DNA of 25,663 nt from positions 1 to 25,663 of the forward strand of contig CAKPSX010000019.1 in the NCBI GenBank assembly GCA_934184665.1, written 5' to 3'. Below are positions 6,567 through 16,069 of this stretch, piece by piece. A model generated the notes under the pieces. That model searched no databases, was not told where the DNA came from, and saw only the letters and a program-made list of their open reading frames with translations. Origin of the DNA: an uncultured Clostridia bacterium (GTDB lineage Bacteria > Bacillota > Clostridia > TANB77 > CAG-508). How positions within the stretch are numbered: the stretch's first letter is position 1; each line of letters opens with the position of its first letter. A program made the position numbers and the translations under genes.

Positions 6567-8582
6567 TTATTTTACTTCAGTTATTGTTATATAATCAATA
6601 ATTCCGTTTCCATCTTTATATGATATTGATACTTTATATTGTCTATTATCTTCAATTCTTGCTTCGACTTGTTTCATTAGTTCAGAATTTTCTTGGTCTT
6701 TTTCTATATATAATTTTATAGTAGTATTTTGGTTATCAGATAACCCATTATTTTCTGTACTTTCAATTATAGGAAATTCAACACTTTTTAAGTTTGATTT
6801 CACATTGTCTAATAAAGATTTTACATTGTCTGATGATACTGAATCACCTGTGTAAAACTCGAATTTTGAGTTAAATCTATTTACATCAACTTGTGACATC
6901 CCTTCTTCTCCAGTTTGAGTATCATCAGTTTTTGGCGTTTGTACACCTGAGGTTATTATTTTTTCTGATAATGCTTCTATTCTTTCATTAAGCTTTTGAG
7001 TTAACTTTTCACTTAAAACATTAAGTATTTTAGCTCTTGTTTCTGAATTTAGATTATTTAGTATAACATTATCACCTTGTGCAATTGTTTTATGTTCTAT
7101 TCTATCAACTAATTTTGTTGAACTATTTATTTCAAATGATATTGTATTTATATCTTCTGTATATTCCAATTTTAAATTATTGCTTAATTCCTCATTATTT
7201 TGTTGTGCTTCATTTGTTATATTTATCGTGCTTGTTTTATCTCCAGCAATAAGTTCTAAATCAATATTATATTTTGTTCCATTACTATTTTTTGTTTTTG
7301 ATATTGCAATATTTTGTTGACTAACTTGTTCCTCATTTGGTTCTATTATTTGTAAATTCATTCTTGTTTCATTACTTGAAGCTGAATTATCCATTATAAT
7401 TTTATTTGTTCCATATTCAAAACAAGTTCTTAAAGTTGTTCCTTTTTTCTCATATACTGTTATTTTTAAGTCACTCATATTGTTCTTATCTTGTATTTCT
7501 TCTATTAATTCATCTATTGCTTTTGAAAATAAACTTGCATTTGAATCATCTGCAGTCTCATCACTTGTTGTTGTTGATGTATCATCTATAGTTGAATCAA
7601 TCATATCTGTTACCATATTTGCATTATCTGTAGTATTTGTTAATGTTCCATCTGTTGTCCCATCTAACGTATTTGTCATAGTATTTGATGATTGATTATT
7701 AATTTCTTGGTTTATCATATTTTCTTCTGCTGATAATAAGCTACTGTTTTCTACTATATTTTCTGCTGATGAAGCTATAGTTTTATTAATTACTTTATTT
7801 ATTGTTTCATCGTCTTTTACTTCATTTAATACTTTTATTATAATGCTTTTTAATTGATCACCTGTTAATGAAATAGTATATGCATTTGCTTTTGTAGAAG
7901 TATTATTTACTGTTATTACTGCATTTTTTTGTTTATTATATGTTCCAACTTCATCTATACTTTTAGTTATTAAATCACTATATTTTGTTTTTAAATCTTC
8001 AATTTCTTTTTCAGTTAGAACACTTTCACCTATAGTTTCATTTCCATCTAATATATCAAATAAACTATATATTGTGTCTTTATTCATTCCTAAATCTTTG
8101 GCAACTGCATCAAGATTTTCATCATCTGTTAAACTGAAAAATTGTTTTACAACATCAGAAAATCTGATACCATATGTTTTTTGGTCTTTTAAAATCTCCA
8201 TTTCAAGATATTCTTCATTTGAATATAAAAGTTGTGCATCTGAATAGAAATAATTATTATCTCTATCTCTTTGAGAAGTTATTTTCATTGCTAAATTATT
8301 TATTGGATTAGACACTTCTCCACCCTCTGAATATCCAACTTTTACATCTACATTTGATTCATAATTGTTATTGCTTACGAAATTTTTATAAGTATCTGAA
8401 CCTTCGCTTTTTGTAAGTTCACCTAAAACCTGCATATCTTGTGCAATATATTTTGAGAAAAGTACTCTATCACTTTTCATAAAATCTGTTTTCAGATATA
8501 GAACTGTTAAGCTTATACCCGCAACAACTAATACTAAAATTATACTTACAATAATTATTGTTATTTTTTTATTATTTTTCAT
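6567..8582 (-). CDS. Large membrane-anchored extracellular protein, family not recognised
   Basis: A 671-aa protein with a short Lys-rich cytoplasmic tail, one N-terminal membrane helix (about 7-30) and a long Asn/Ser/Thr/Asp/Glu-rich extracellular part. A low-complexity Thr/Asp/Asn/Ser linker (about 296-350) divides it into two halves, each with alternating beta-rich stretches and charged helices. There is no C-terminal LPxTG-like motif, so it is anchored by its N-terminus and is not an obvious sortase substrate. The start at 8582 has AAGGA about 9 nt upstream. It lies between rlmB (32-nt gap) and the sortase, and I infer co-transcription with both. No enzymatic motif was seen; a structural or scaffolding envelope role is a guess. 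Confidence 0.8.
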   Translation of the reverse strand: MKNNKKITIIIVSIILVLVVAGISLTVLYLKTDFMKSDRVLFSKYIAQDMQVLGELTKSEGSDTYKNFVSNNNYESNVDVKVGYSEGGEVSNPINNLAMKITSQRDRDNNYFYSDAQLLYSNEEYLEMEILKDQKTYGIRFSDVVKQFFSLTDDENLDAVAKDLGMNKDTIYSLFDILDGNETIGESVLTEKEIEDLKTKYSDLITKSIDEVGTYNKQKNAVITVNNTSTKANAYTISLTGDQLKSIIIKVLNEVKDDETINKVINKTIASSAENIVENSSLLSAEENMINQEINNQSSNTMTNTLDGTTDGTLTNTTDNANMVTDMIDSTIDDTSTTTSDETADDSNASLFSKAIDELIEEIQDKNNMSDLKITVYEKKGTTLRTCFEYGTNKIIMDNSASSNETRMNLQIIEPNEEQVSQQNIAISKTKNSNGTKYNIDLELIAGDKTSTINITNEAQQNNEELSNNLKLEYTEDINTISFEINSSTKLVDRIEHKTIAQGDNVILNNLNSETRAKILNVLSEKLTQKLNERIEALSEKIITSGVQTPKTDDTQTGEEGMSQVDVNRFNSKFEFYTGDSVSSDNVKSLLDNVKSNLKSVEFPIIESTENNGLSDNQNTTIKLYIEKDQENSELMKQVEARIEDNRQYKVSISYKDGNGIIDYITITEVK

Positions 8583-8614
8583 TTCTTTCATTCCTTCCCC
8601 AATGGACAATTATT

Positions 8615-9508
8615 TTATCTTCTTTGTTTAACAGCTTCATATAATACTATTCCTGTAGATACAGCTGCATTTAGTGATTTTACTTTTCCTTTCATTGGAA
8701 TCTTAACAAGAAAATCACAATTTTTCTTAACTTTATCACCAATGCCTTTGCCTTCATTTCCAATTACTATTCCAAGTGGACCTGTTAAATCTTGATTATA
8801 ATAATATTTATCTGTTTCCACATCTGTTCCGCATATCCAAAGACCTGCTTGTTTTAATTCTTCTATTGCATCAGATATGTTTGTAACTCTTGCAATATTC
8901 ATATGTTCTACTGCTCCTGCTGATGTTTTATTTACTGTACTATTAACAGATACTGCTCTTCTTTTTGGTATTATTATTCCATGTACACCTGCTGTTTCTG
9001 CTGTTCTTATTATTGAGCCTAAATTGTGTGGATCTTCTATTCCATCTAAAATTAATATAAATGGATCTTCTTCTCTTTCTTCAGCTGTTTTTAGTATATC
9101 TGAAATTTCCACATATTCGAATGGTGGTACTATTGCTATTACTCCTTGATAATTTTCTTCTTGTGCCATTTCGTCCATTTGTCTTTTGTCTTTTTCTACA
9201 ACTATTATTTTTCTTTCTTTGGCTATTCCTAAAATTTTGTTAATTGAGCCATGTTTTTCTCCTCTAGTAACGAATATTTTGTTTATATCTTTTCCGCTTT
9301 CTAGTAATTCTAATACTGAATTTCTGCCTTCTATTTGGTCATCAAATCTTTTTTCTTCTCTGTCATCTTCTCTCCTTGTTTCTTTACGTCTTTCACCTTT
9401 TCTTCTTTCTGGTAATCCTTTTTTAGTCCATTCTTTATCATCTTGAACTCTTCTATCTTTTCCGCTTCTTCTCTGATGTTGCCTTTTTTCTGCCCTATTT
9501 ACTCTCAT
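8615..9508 (-). CDS. rlmB: RlmB/TrmH-type 2'-O-ribose rRNA methyltransferase
   Basis: SPOUT-class methyltransferase of the family that methylates G2251 of 23S rRNA. In the 297-aa protein, residues 1-57 are an unusual Arg/Lys/Glu-rich basic extension. A substrate-binding domain follows (about 58-130), then the SpoU domain with motif 1 NLGSIIRTAETAG (162-174), motif 2 around GIVIGNEGKGI (246-256) and motif 3 KSLNAAVSTGIVLYE (277-291), which together make the trefoil-knot SAM site. The gene follows lepA by 12 nt, so the two are surely co-transcribed. The rlmB assignment is by overall layout; another TrmH-family specificity is possible. The basic tail probably binds RNA. Confidence 0.88.
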   Translation of the reverse strand: MRVNRAEKRQHQRRSGKDRRVQDDKEWTKKGLPERRKGERRKETRREDDREEKRFDDQIEGRNSVLELLESGKDINKIFVTRGEKHGSINKILGIAKERKIIVVEKDKRQMDEMAQEENYQGVIAIVPPFEYVEISDILKTAEEREEDPFILILDGIEDPHNLGSIIRTAETAGVHGIIIPKRRAVSVNSTVNKTSAGAVEHMNIARVTNISDAIEELKQAGLWICGTDVETDKYYYNQDLTGPLGIVIGNEGKGIGDKVKKNCDFLVKIPMKGKVKSLNAAVSTGIVLYEAVKQRR

Positions 9509-9520
9509 GACTTCTCCTTC

Positions 9521-11326
9521 CTATTCATCATCTAATTTTAGCACTGATAAAAATGCTTCTTGTGGCATTTCTACATTTCCTATTTGCCTCATTCTTTTCT
9601 TTCCTCTTTTTTGTTTTTCTAATAATTTTTTCTTTCTTGTAATATCTCCACCATAGCATTTTGCTAAAACGTCTTTTCTCATTGCTGATATTGTTTCTCT
9701 TGCAATTATTGTTCCACCTATTACTGCTTGTATTGGTATTGCAAATAATTGTCTTGGTATAACTTCTTTTAGTTTCTCTACCATTTTCTTTCCTCTAGTA
9801 TAGGCATTATCTTTGAAAACTATAAATGATAGTGCATCAACTGGCTCTCCATTTACATGTATGTCTAATTTTACTAACTTTGATTCTCTATATTCTTTAA
9901 ATTCATAATCAAATGATGCATATCCTTTTGTTCTTGATTTTAAATTGTCAAAAAAGTCATAAATTATTTCGTTTAATGGCATATCATACACAATTGTTAC
10001 TCTATTTTCGTCTAAATACTTCATGTCTATAAATACTCCTCTACGATTTTGACATATATCCATTATATTTCCGACATATTCTTTTGGAGTAAATATATTT
10101 GCTGTTACTATTGGTTCTTCCATATATGAAATTTCTGTTACAGGTGGTAAGTCAGCTGGGTTATATACTTCTATAACTTCTCCTGTTGTCTTATGAACTT
10201 TATATATTACAGATGGTGCTGTTGTTATTAATCCTAAATCAAATTCTCTATCAAGTCTTTCTTCTATTATCTCTAAATGTAATAATCCTAAAAATCCGCA
10301 TCTAAAACCAAAGCCTAATGCAGCTGATGTTTCTGGTTCATATTCTAATGCTGCATCATTTAATTTTAATTTTTCTAATGCTATTTTTAAATCTTCATAT
10401 TGACTTCCATCTACCGGATATAATCCACAATATACCATTGGTGTTACTTTTTTATATCCTGGTAATGGCTTGTCTGCTGGATTATTTTTTGATGTTATTG
10501 TATCACCAACATGTATATCTGTTAAACTTTTTATACTTGCTGATATATATCCTACTTCTCCTGCTTTTATCTCTTTTGTTGGCATATATGTTCCTGGAGC
10601 AAAATATCCAACTTCCACAACTGTGAATGTTTTACCTGTTGCCATTAATAATATTTCGTCACCAACTTTTATTGTTCCATCCACTACTCTGACATATGCC
10701 ACTGCACCTTTGTAATTATCATAATATGAGTCAAATATTAAACATTTTGCTTTTTCATTTTCATTTCCTTTTGGTGCTGGTAAATCTGTTACTATTTTTT
10801 CAAGTACTTCTTCAACATTTAGCCCTGATTTTGCAGATATACATGGTGCATCTATTGCTGGTATTCCTATAATATCTTCTATTTCTTTTTTTACTTCTTC
10901 AGGTCTAGCATTTGGTAAATCTATTTTATTTATTACTGGTAAGATTTCTAAATCATTTTCTATTGCTAGATATACATTTGCAAGTGTTTGTGCTTCTACT
11001 CCTTGACTTGCATCTACTACTAATACAGCTCCATCACATGCTGCTAAACTTCGTGACACTTCATAATTGAAGTCTACATGACCTGGTGTATCTATTAAAT
11101 TAAGTGTATATTCTTCTCCATCTTTAGCCTTATACTGCATTCTCACTGCCTGTGATTTTATTGTTATTCCTCTTTCTCTTTCAATTTCCATGTTGTCTAA
11201 TACTTGTTCTTCCATTTCTCTTTGTGATAGAACTCCTGTCTTTTCTATTAGCCTATCTGCCAGTGTTGATTTTCCATGGTCTATATGTGCTATTATGCTG
11301 AAGTTTCTAATGTTTTTTTGATTCAT
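9521..11326 (-). CDS. lepA: Elongation factor 4 (LepA) GTPase
   Basis: Ribosome-associated translational GTPase implicated in back-translocation, initiation and stress recovery. The 601-aa protein starts at the ATG 11326-11324 (MNQKNIRNF), just after GGGAGG; a TTG four codons earlier overlaps that site. It has G1 AHIDHGKST, an effector region with RERGITIKSQ, G3 DTPGH and G4 NKIDLPNA, then domain II, EF-G-like domains III and V, and the LepA-specific C-terminal domain ending around GNVEMPQEAF. Full length and intact. It heads the lepA-rlmB-envelope cluster, with an extended -10 promoter just upstream (11365-11373). Confidence 0.97.
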   Translation of the reverse strand: MNQKNIRNFSIIAHIDHGKSTLADRLIEKTGVLSQREMEEQVLDNMEIERERGITIKSQAVRMQYKAKDGEEYTLNLIDTPGHVDFNYEVSRSLAACDGAVLVVDASQGVEAQTLANVYLAIENDLEILPVINKIDLPNARPEEVKKEIEDIIGIPAIDAPCISAKSGLNVEEVLEKIVTDLPAPKGNENEKAKCLIFDSYYDNYKGAVAYVRVVDGTIKVGDEILLMATGKTFTVVEVGYFAPGTYMPTKEIKAGEVGYISASIKSLTDIHVGDTITSKNNPADKPLPGYKKVTPMVYCGLYPVDGSQYEDLKIALEKLKLNDAALEYEPETSAALGFGFRCGFLGLLHLEIIEERLDREFDLGLITTAPSVIYKVHKTTGEVIEVYNPADLPPVTEISYMEEPIVTANIFTPKEYVGNIMDICQNRRGVFIDMKYLDENRVTIVYDMPLNEIIYDFFDNLKSRTKGYASFDYEFKEYRESKLVKLDIHVNGEPVDALSFIVFKDNAYTRGKKMVEKLKEVIPRQLFAIPIQAVIGGTIIARETISAMRKDVLAKCYGGDITRKKKLLEKQKRGKKRMRQIGNVEMPQEAFLSVLKLDDE

Positions 11327-11364
11327 ATTTCCTCCCAACTTTTTTCTAATTCCTTGGCTATTAC

Positions 11365-11373
11365 ATTATAACA
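11365..11373 (-). promoter_or_regulatory. Extended -10 promoter of lepA
   Basis: On the minus strand, TGTTATAAT gives a perfect -10 with the extended TGN motif; no good -35 is visible 17 nt upstream. The start codon lies about 40 nt downstream. Confidence 0.5.
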
Positions 11374-11433
11374 TGTTTATTTTTAATTTTCATTATTTTT
11401 TTACAATTTTTTTACTATATTATGTAGAATAAA

Positions 11434-12090
11434 TTATTTCCCTATTACATAAATAATGTCTTGACTTGAAGTTACTACATTTGCACCATCTTTAATTAAT
11501 AAATTGCAGCCTTCACTTTGCTCTCTATTAATATCTCCTGGTACTGCAAACACTTCTTTTCCTTGTTCTATTCCAAACTCAGCCGTAATTAGTGCTCCGC
11601 TTTTTTTGCTTGCTTCAACAACAAGTATTCCTTCTGATAATCCACTTATTATTCTGTTTCTTTGTGGAAAATTATTCTTTTCTATTTTTGAACCTATTGG
11701 GTATTCAGATATTATACATCCTCCACTATTTATAATCTGTTCTGCTAATTTTCTGTTTTCTTTTGGATATATTACATCTAATCCGCTTCCTAAAACAGCT
11801 ATAGTTTTGCCTGCGTCTTTAACTTGTAAGCAACCTAAATGTGCATATGAATCAATACCAATCGCCAATCCACTTACTATATTTAAACTATTTTCTGATA
11901 ATTCCTTTGATATTTGCATAGCAACTTTTTTTCCATATTCTGTTGCTTTTCTACTGCCAACTATTGCAAAGTTTTTTTGATTTAATATAGACCTATTGCC
12001 CAAAACATATAATTTTGCTGGTGGGTCATATATATTTTTTAACTGGTTTGGATATTCGTTATTCTTAATCGATATTTCTTCTATTATCAT
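11434..12090 (-). CDS. dprA: DNA processing protein DprA, Rossmann-domain-only form
   Basis: Family members bind single-stranded DNA and load RecA during transformation or recombination. This 218-aa protein is essentially just the Rossmann-like core: GSRKATEYG (45-53), SGLAIGID (73-80), GSGLDVIYPKEN (101-112) and NFPQRNRIISGLS (140-152). Usual bacterial DprA proteins are about 280-370 aa, with an N-terminal SAM-like domain and a C-terminal winged helix; both are missing. The ends are clean, with GAGG just before the ATG and a normal stop, so this is a short family member and not a visibly broken gene. It follows folD by 16 nt and is probably co-transcribed with it. Confidence 0.88.
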   Translation of the reverse strand: MIIEEISIKNNEYPNQLKNIYDPPAKLYVLGNRSILNQKNFAIVGSRKATEYGKKVAMQISKELSENSLNIVSGLAIGIDSYAHLGCLQVKDAGKTIAVLGSGLDVIYPKENRKLAEQIINSGGCIISEYPIGSKIEKNNFPQRNRIISGLSEGILVVEASKKSGALITAEFGIEQGKEVFAVPGDINREQSEGCNLLIKDGANVVTSSQDIIYVIGK

Positions 12091-12106
12091 TTTGGCCTCA
12101 TTTCTT

Positions 12107-12946
12107 TTATTGATTATTACATGCTTTTATCACATTATTCATTAACATCGCTATTGTCATTGGCCCTACCCCACCAGGAACCGGAGTAATATAACTTGCT
12201 TTTTTGCTTACATTTTCAAAATCTACATCTCCAACTATTTTTCCATCTTCATTTCTATTTATTCCAACATCTATTACTATTACACCATCTTTTACCATAT
12301 CTGCCGTAACATATTCTGGCTTTCCTATTGCTGAAATAACAACATCTGCATCTTTTATATGTTCTTTTATATTTTTAGTTTTTGAATGACATATTGTTAC
12401 TGTTGCATTTTTATTTAAGCAACATTGCATTAATGGTTTTCCAACTATATTACTTCTTCCTATGATTACTACTTTTTTGCCTTCTAAATCAATGTTATAT
12501 GCTTCAAACATTCTCATTATCCCATATGGTGTACATGATACAAATGTATCTTGGTTTAACGCTAATTTTCCAACATTTGTTGGGTTAAATCCATCTACAT
12601 CTTTTTCTGGTGATATTTTTCTAAAAGCTTCATTTATGTCTAATCCATCTGGTACCGGACTTTGTAATAATATGCCATGTACTGTTTTATCATTATTTAA
12701 TTTTTCTATTAATTCAATCAATTCATTTTGATTTATATTTTCATCTAACAAATATTCTTCATATTTAATTCCTATTTCATTACAAGCTTTGCTTTTATTT
12801 TTTACATATATTTTTGAAGCTTTGTCATCTCCAACCATTATAACTGCTAACTTAGGATTTATGCCTTTTTCTTTTAATTCTTCACATTCTATTTTTAAAT
12901 TTTCTCTAATCTGTTTTGCTAATTTTTTTCCATCGATTATTTCCAT
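12107..12946 (-). CDS. folD: Bifunctional methylene-THF dehydrogenase / methenyl-THF cyclohydrolase FolD
   Basis: Interconverts 5,10-methylene-, 5,10-methenyl- and 10-formyl-tetrahydrofolate, supplying one-carbon units for purines and formyl-Met. The length of 279 aa is typical. Seen motifs are IYVKNKSKACNEIGI (46-60, catalytic Lys about K51), the substrate-site LLQSPVPDGLD, the NADP-binding GRSNIVGKPL, and the C-terminal signature TPVPGGVGPMTIAML. The start is supported by GGAAGG upstream. It lies between the 83-aa unknown and dprA in a tight same-strand run. Intact. Confidence 0.97.
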   Translation of the reverse strand: MEIIDGKKLAKQIRENLKIECEELKEKGINPKLAVIMVGDDKASKIYVKNKSKACNEIGIKYEEYLLDENINQNELIELIEKLNNDKTVHGILLQSPVPDGLDINEAFRKISPEKDVDGFNPTNVGKLALNQDTFVSCTPYGIMRMFEAYNIDLEGKKVVIIGRSNIVGKPLMQCCLNKNATVTICHSKTKNIKEHIKDADVVISAIGKPEYVTADMVKDGVIVIDVGINRNEDGKIVGDVDFENVSKKASYITPVPGGVGPMTIAMLMNNVIKACNNQ

Positions 12947-12978
12947 ATCAATTTTTTCCTTCCTTTAGGTATAGTTGC

Positions 12979-13230
12979 CTAGTACTTGTCTTCATCAATT
13001 ATTTTATATTCTATGTCTTCCATATGAGGGAAAATCTCTTGCACTCTTTTTAATGTAAGCATTGTCATTCTTGGCTGAGGATTTTTAGGGTTATCTGTTA
13101 AAAGTTTTTGAGTATAACAATTTTGAGCTGTCTTGAATAATACATATCTGTTTCTTACATAAGTATAATATATTTGATAACCATTTTTTAAATCTAGCCA
13201 CATATCTTCAAATGTATATTTTTTCTCCAT
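12979..13230 (-). CDS. Small conserved-looking hypothetical protein (83 aa)
   Basis: Starts MEKKYTFEDMWLDLKNGYQI, with a perfect AGGAGG about 11 nt upstream. It is soluble, rich in Tyr/Lys/Thr and acidic at the C-terminus, with no recognised domain, signal peptide or helix-turn-helix. It lies 72 nt after ligA and 32 nt before folD on the same strand, so it is likely part of a ligA-to-dprA transcription unit. AT-rich codon use like its neighbours and the strong ribosome site argue that it is real. Function unknown. Confidence 0.75.
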   Translation of the reverse strand: MEKKYTFEDMWLDLKNGYQIYYTYVRNRYVLFKTAQNCYTQKLLTDNPKNPQPRMTMLTLKRVQEIFPHMEDIEYKIIDEDKY

Positions 13231-13302
13231 TTGTTTTATTTCCTCCTTGCTTTAGTAGTTTCGCATTTTATTAAATGTGAAAAAATCAATATTCTATTTT
13301 AG

Positions 13303-15312
13303 TTATTCTTCTACTTTACACATTTCTTCAAATTCTTTTTCTGTAACTATTGGTACTCCAAGTTTTTCTGCTTTTTCCAATTTACTTCCTGCATCTTTTC
13401 CTACTAATACATAACTCGTTTTTCTTGATACAGCACTTGCAGTTTTTCCTCCAAACTTTTCTATTATTTCAGTTGCTTCATCTCTTGAATAATTTTTAAG
13501 TGTTCCTGTGAGTACAAAAGTTTTGCCCCAAAATCTTGTATCTTCTTCCTCTTCTTCAAGTCTTTTTGTATTAACCCCTGCTAGTTTTAAACGTTCTATT
13601 AAGTCTAATGTTTGTTCTTGGCTAAAAAACTCTATAACACTTTTTGCAACAATAACTCCAATTTCTTCTGCGAAACTTAATTCTTCAATTGTTGCTACTG
13701 CTAATCTGTCTATATCTCCGAACCTTCTTGCAAGTACTTTTGAGGCTTTTACCCCAACATGTCTTATTCCTAATGCTGTTATTAATCTATACAAATCATT
13801 TTGCTTGCTTGCATTTATACTTTCAACTAATTTTTCAGCAAACCTTTTTCCTTTTTTCTTTAATGACATAAAATCTTCTAATGTTAAATCATATATATCC
13901 GCAATATTTGAAATCATATTTCTTTCTAGTAAAATACCTATAATATTTTCTCCAAGTCCTTCTATATTCATAGCATCCCTTGAAACAAAATGAACTAAGT
14001 TTCTATACAATTTTGCTGGGCATTCAATTCCTGTACATCTAACCGCAACTTCTCCATCTTCTCTTTTAGTTTCGGCTCCACAAATAGGACATGTTTTAGG
14101 CATTTCTATTGGTTTTTCTTCACCTGTTCTTTCTTCTACAACAGCCTGTACAAGTTCTGGTATTACATCTCCTGCTTTTTGAATTATGACTTTATCTCCT
14201 ATTCTTAAATCTTTTTCTTTTATAAAATCTTCATTATGAAGTGTTGTTCTAGATATCATTGACCCTGCAACTTTTACTGTTTCTAACTCAGCAATTGGCG
14301 TTATTACTCCTGTTCTACCTACCTGAAAAACTACATCTTTAAGTATTGTTTCTTTTCTTTCTGGCGGATATTTATATGCGATAGCCCATTTAGGTACTTT
14401 TGTTGTTGTTCCTAATATTTCTCTTAATTTTAGATTATCTACTTTAACTACCGCACCATCAATTCCAAATGTTAAGTTTTCTCTATCTTCTCCTATTTTA
14501 TTTATTGCATCAAATACTTCTTCAATATTATCACAACTAATTCTAACAGGATTCACATTAAATCCTAAACTAGCTAAATATTCTAACTCCTCAAAATGTG
14601 AATTAAATTCTTTTCCTTCTATTTTTTGTACATTAAAAATGTATATATCTAATGGCCTATTTTTTACTATATTAACATCAAGCTGTCTTAATGAACCTGC
14701 CGCCGCATTACGCGCATTTGCAAATAATTCTTCTTCATTTTGTTCTCTTTCTTGATTCATTTTTTCGAACTCTTTTTTTGGTATAAATACTTCTCCTCTA
14801 ACTGTTATATTTATTTTTTCTGGTAATTCATGAGGAATTGTTTTTATTGTTTTTAAGTTTTCAGTTACATCTTCTCCTACAAGTCCATTTCCTCTTGTAG
14901 CACCTCTTACAAATATACCATCTTTATATTCTAATGCTGCAGATAATCCATCAATTTTAGTTTCGACAACATATTTTACTTCTGGTATTCCTTTTTCTTT
15001 TGCCTGTTTTCTTACTTTTTCATCAAATACCTTTATGTCATCAAAATTAAAAACATCTTGTAAGCTCTGTAAAGGAACTTCATGTTCAACTTTTTTTAAT
15101 CCTTCTTTTACTGTTCCCCCTACTTTTTGAGTTAAAGATGTTTCATCTATCAAATCAGGATATTGATTTTCTAATGTTCTTAATTCTAGCATTAACATAT
15201 CATATTCATAATCTGATATTTCTGGTTTATCTTCATCATAATATTTTTTTGCATGATATTCTGTCTGTTTTCTAAGTTCTTTTATTCTTTCTTCAGCTTG
15301 TTTTTTATCCAT
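13303..15312 (-). CDS. ligA: NAD-dependent DNA ligase LigA
   Basis: Seals nicks in duplex DNA using NAD+, essential for replication and repair. The 669-aa protein has the family's full layout: an Ia domain (1-70), the adenylation domain with nucleophile K119 in ETKIDGL, an OB fold, a Cys4 zinc finger beginning CPICG (then CTGIEC), the helix-hairpin-helix domain (about 430-570) and a C-terminal BRCT domain (about 588-665) with FVLTGTL. The start ATG follows GAAAGGA by about 11 nt. It is separated from the upstream sortase by a 71-nt gap holding a hairpin. Intact and typical. Confidence 0.98.
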   Translation of the reverse strand: MDKKQAEERIKELRKQTEYHAKKYYDEDKPEISDYEYDMLMLELRTLENQYPDLIDETSLTQKVGGTVKEGLKKVEHEVPLQSLQDVFNFDDIKVFDEKVRKQAKEKGIPEVKYVVETKIDGLSAALEYKDGIFVRGATRGNGLVGEDVTENLKTIKTIPHELPEKINITVRGEVFIPKKEFEKMNQEREQNEEELFANARNAAAGSLRQLDVNIVKNRPLDIYIFNVQKIEGKEFNSHFEELEYLASLGFNVNPVRISCDNIEEVFDAINKIGEDRENLTFGIDGAVVKVDNLKLREILGTTTKVPKWAIAYKYPPERKETILKDVVFQVGRTGVITPIAELETVKVAGSMISRTTLHNEDFIKEKDLRIGDKVIIQKAGDVIPELVQAVVEERTGEEKPIEMPKTCPICGAETKREDGEVAVRCTGIECPAKLYRNLVHFVSRDAMNIEGLGENIIGILLERNMISNIADIYDLTLEDFMSLKKKGKRFAEKLVESINASKQNDLYRLITALGIRHVGVKASKVLARRFGDIDRLAVATIEELSFAEEIGVIVAKSVIEFFSQEQTLDLIERLKLAGVNTKRLEEEEEDTRFWGKTFVLTGTLKNYSRDEATEIIEKFGGKTASAVSRKTSYVLVGKDAGSKLEKAEKLGVPIVTEKEFEEMCKVEE

Positions 15313-15344
15313 GGTAAAATATTCCTTTCATTAAATATATTTTT

Positions 15345-15379
15345 TATCCCCATGATGATTTTTATTCATTATGGGGATA
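15345..15379. terminator. Strong hairpin between sortase 2 and ligA
   Basis: ATCCCCAT-ga-TG pairs with CA-tt-ATGGGGAT around ATTTTTATT. It lies immediately after the sortase stop. The U-rich tail (AATTTTTATT) is on the plus side; in the transcribed minus direction the tail is A-rich. It may therefore be a weak terminator or a processing hairpin between the two genes. Confidence 0.5.
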
Positions 15380-15383
15380 ATTT

Positions 15384-16040
15384 TTATTCATCTGCTTTTG
15401 CCCAGATTATTAATCTTGCTTTACTATCGTCTGTACAGGTTGATAATGATATTTCTCTTGCTCCATTTGTATCTCTTGTCATATAGTCTGATTCTGTATC
15501 TGTTCCTTCATATTTATTATATATTGAATAACATACTCTATTTCCATCTAAGTCTGTTATATATATTTTATCACCTATATTTAACTTTTTATTGTTTGAG
15601 AAAAAGTTACCATTTCTATAATTATGTCCTGCTATTGTTGTATTTCCTACTTTATTTAGTCCTGGTCCATATATTTCTACTACAGATGTTTCAAGTGCAG
15701 ATTTTGAATATTCTGATTTTGATATTATAGGACAACTTAGTTTAGTTGCTGGTATTTCTATTGTTCCTGCGACAACAAAACCATTATATTTTTTTACTTT
15801 TCCAGAAGTTCCGTCTGCTGTTGATTCATCAATACCAGAGAACATATCACTTGTATCTGTATCATCATCACTATTTTTTACATTTGAGTCATTTAAAAAT
15901 GAGCCTACAAAATCTTCTGAATTATTTTTTGTTTTTACACTCTTATAATATTTATATCCTAAAAATCCAACTATTCCAACTATAGCTACTATTACAATTA
16001 CTAATAGAATTGTTAAAAATTTACTATATTTACTATTCAT
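15384..16040 (-). CDS. Sortase (class D-like transpeptidase), second of two
   Basis: A 218-aa membrane transpeptidase. It has a short cytoplasmic tail, one membrane helix (about 9-29), an acidic Asp/Ser/Thr-rich extracellular linker (about 40-80) and the catalytic barrel with H139 in TIAGHNY, C202 in SLSTC and R209 in ARLII. It is clearly a diverged paralogue of the sortase at 5774-6499: both share AGHNYRN and the pattern TCT-x-DSK before the Arg. The start has GGAGG 7 nt upstream. No substrate lies next to it; the downstream neighbour is ligA. It probably has its own promoter with an inverted repeat near the transcription start. Confidence 0.9.
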   Translation of the reverse strand: MNSKYSKFLTILLVIVIVAIVGIVGFLGYKYYKSVKTKNNSEDFVGSFLNDSNVKNSDDDTDTSDMFSGIDESTADGTSGKVKKYNGFVVAGTIEIPATKLSCPIISKSEYSKSALETSVVEIYGPGLNKVGNTTIAGHNYRNGNFFSNNKKLNIGDKIYITDLDGNRVCYSIYNKYEGTDTESDYMTRDTNGAREISLSTCTDDSKARLIIWAKADE

Positions 16041-16069
16041 ATTAATACCTCCATTTTTAATATTATTTA

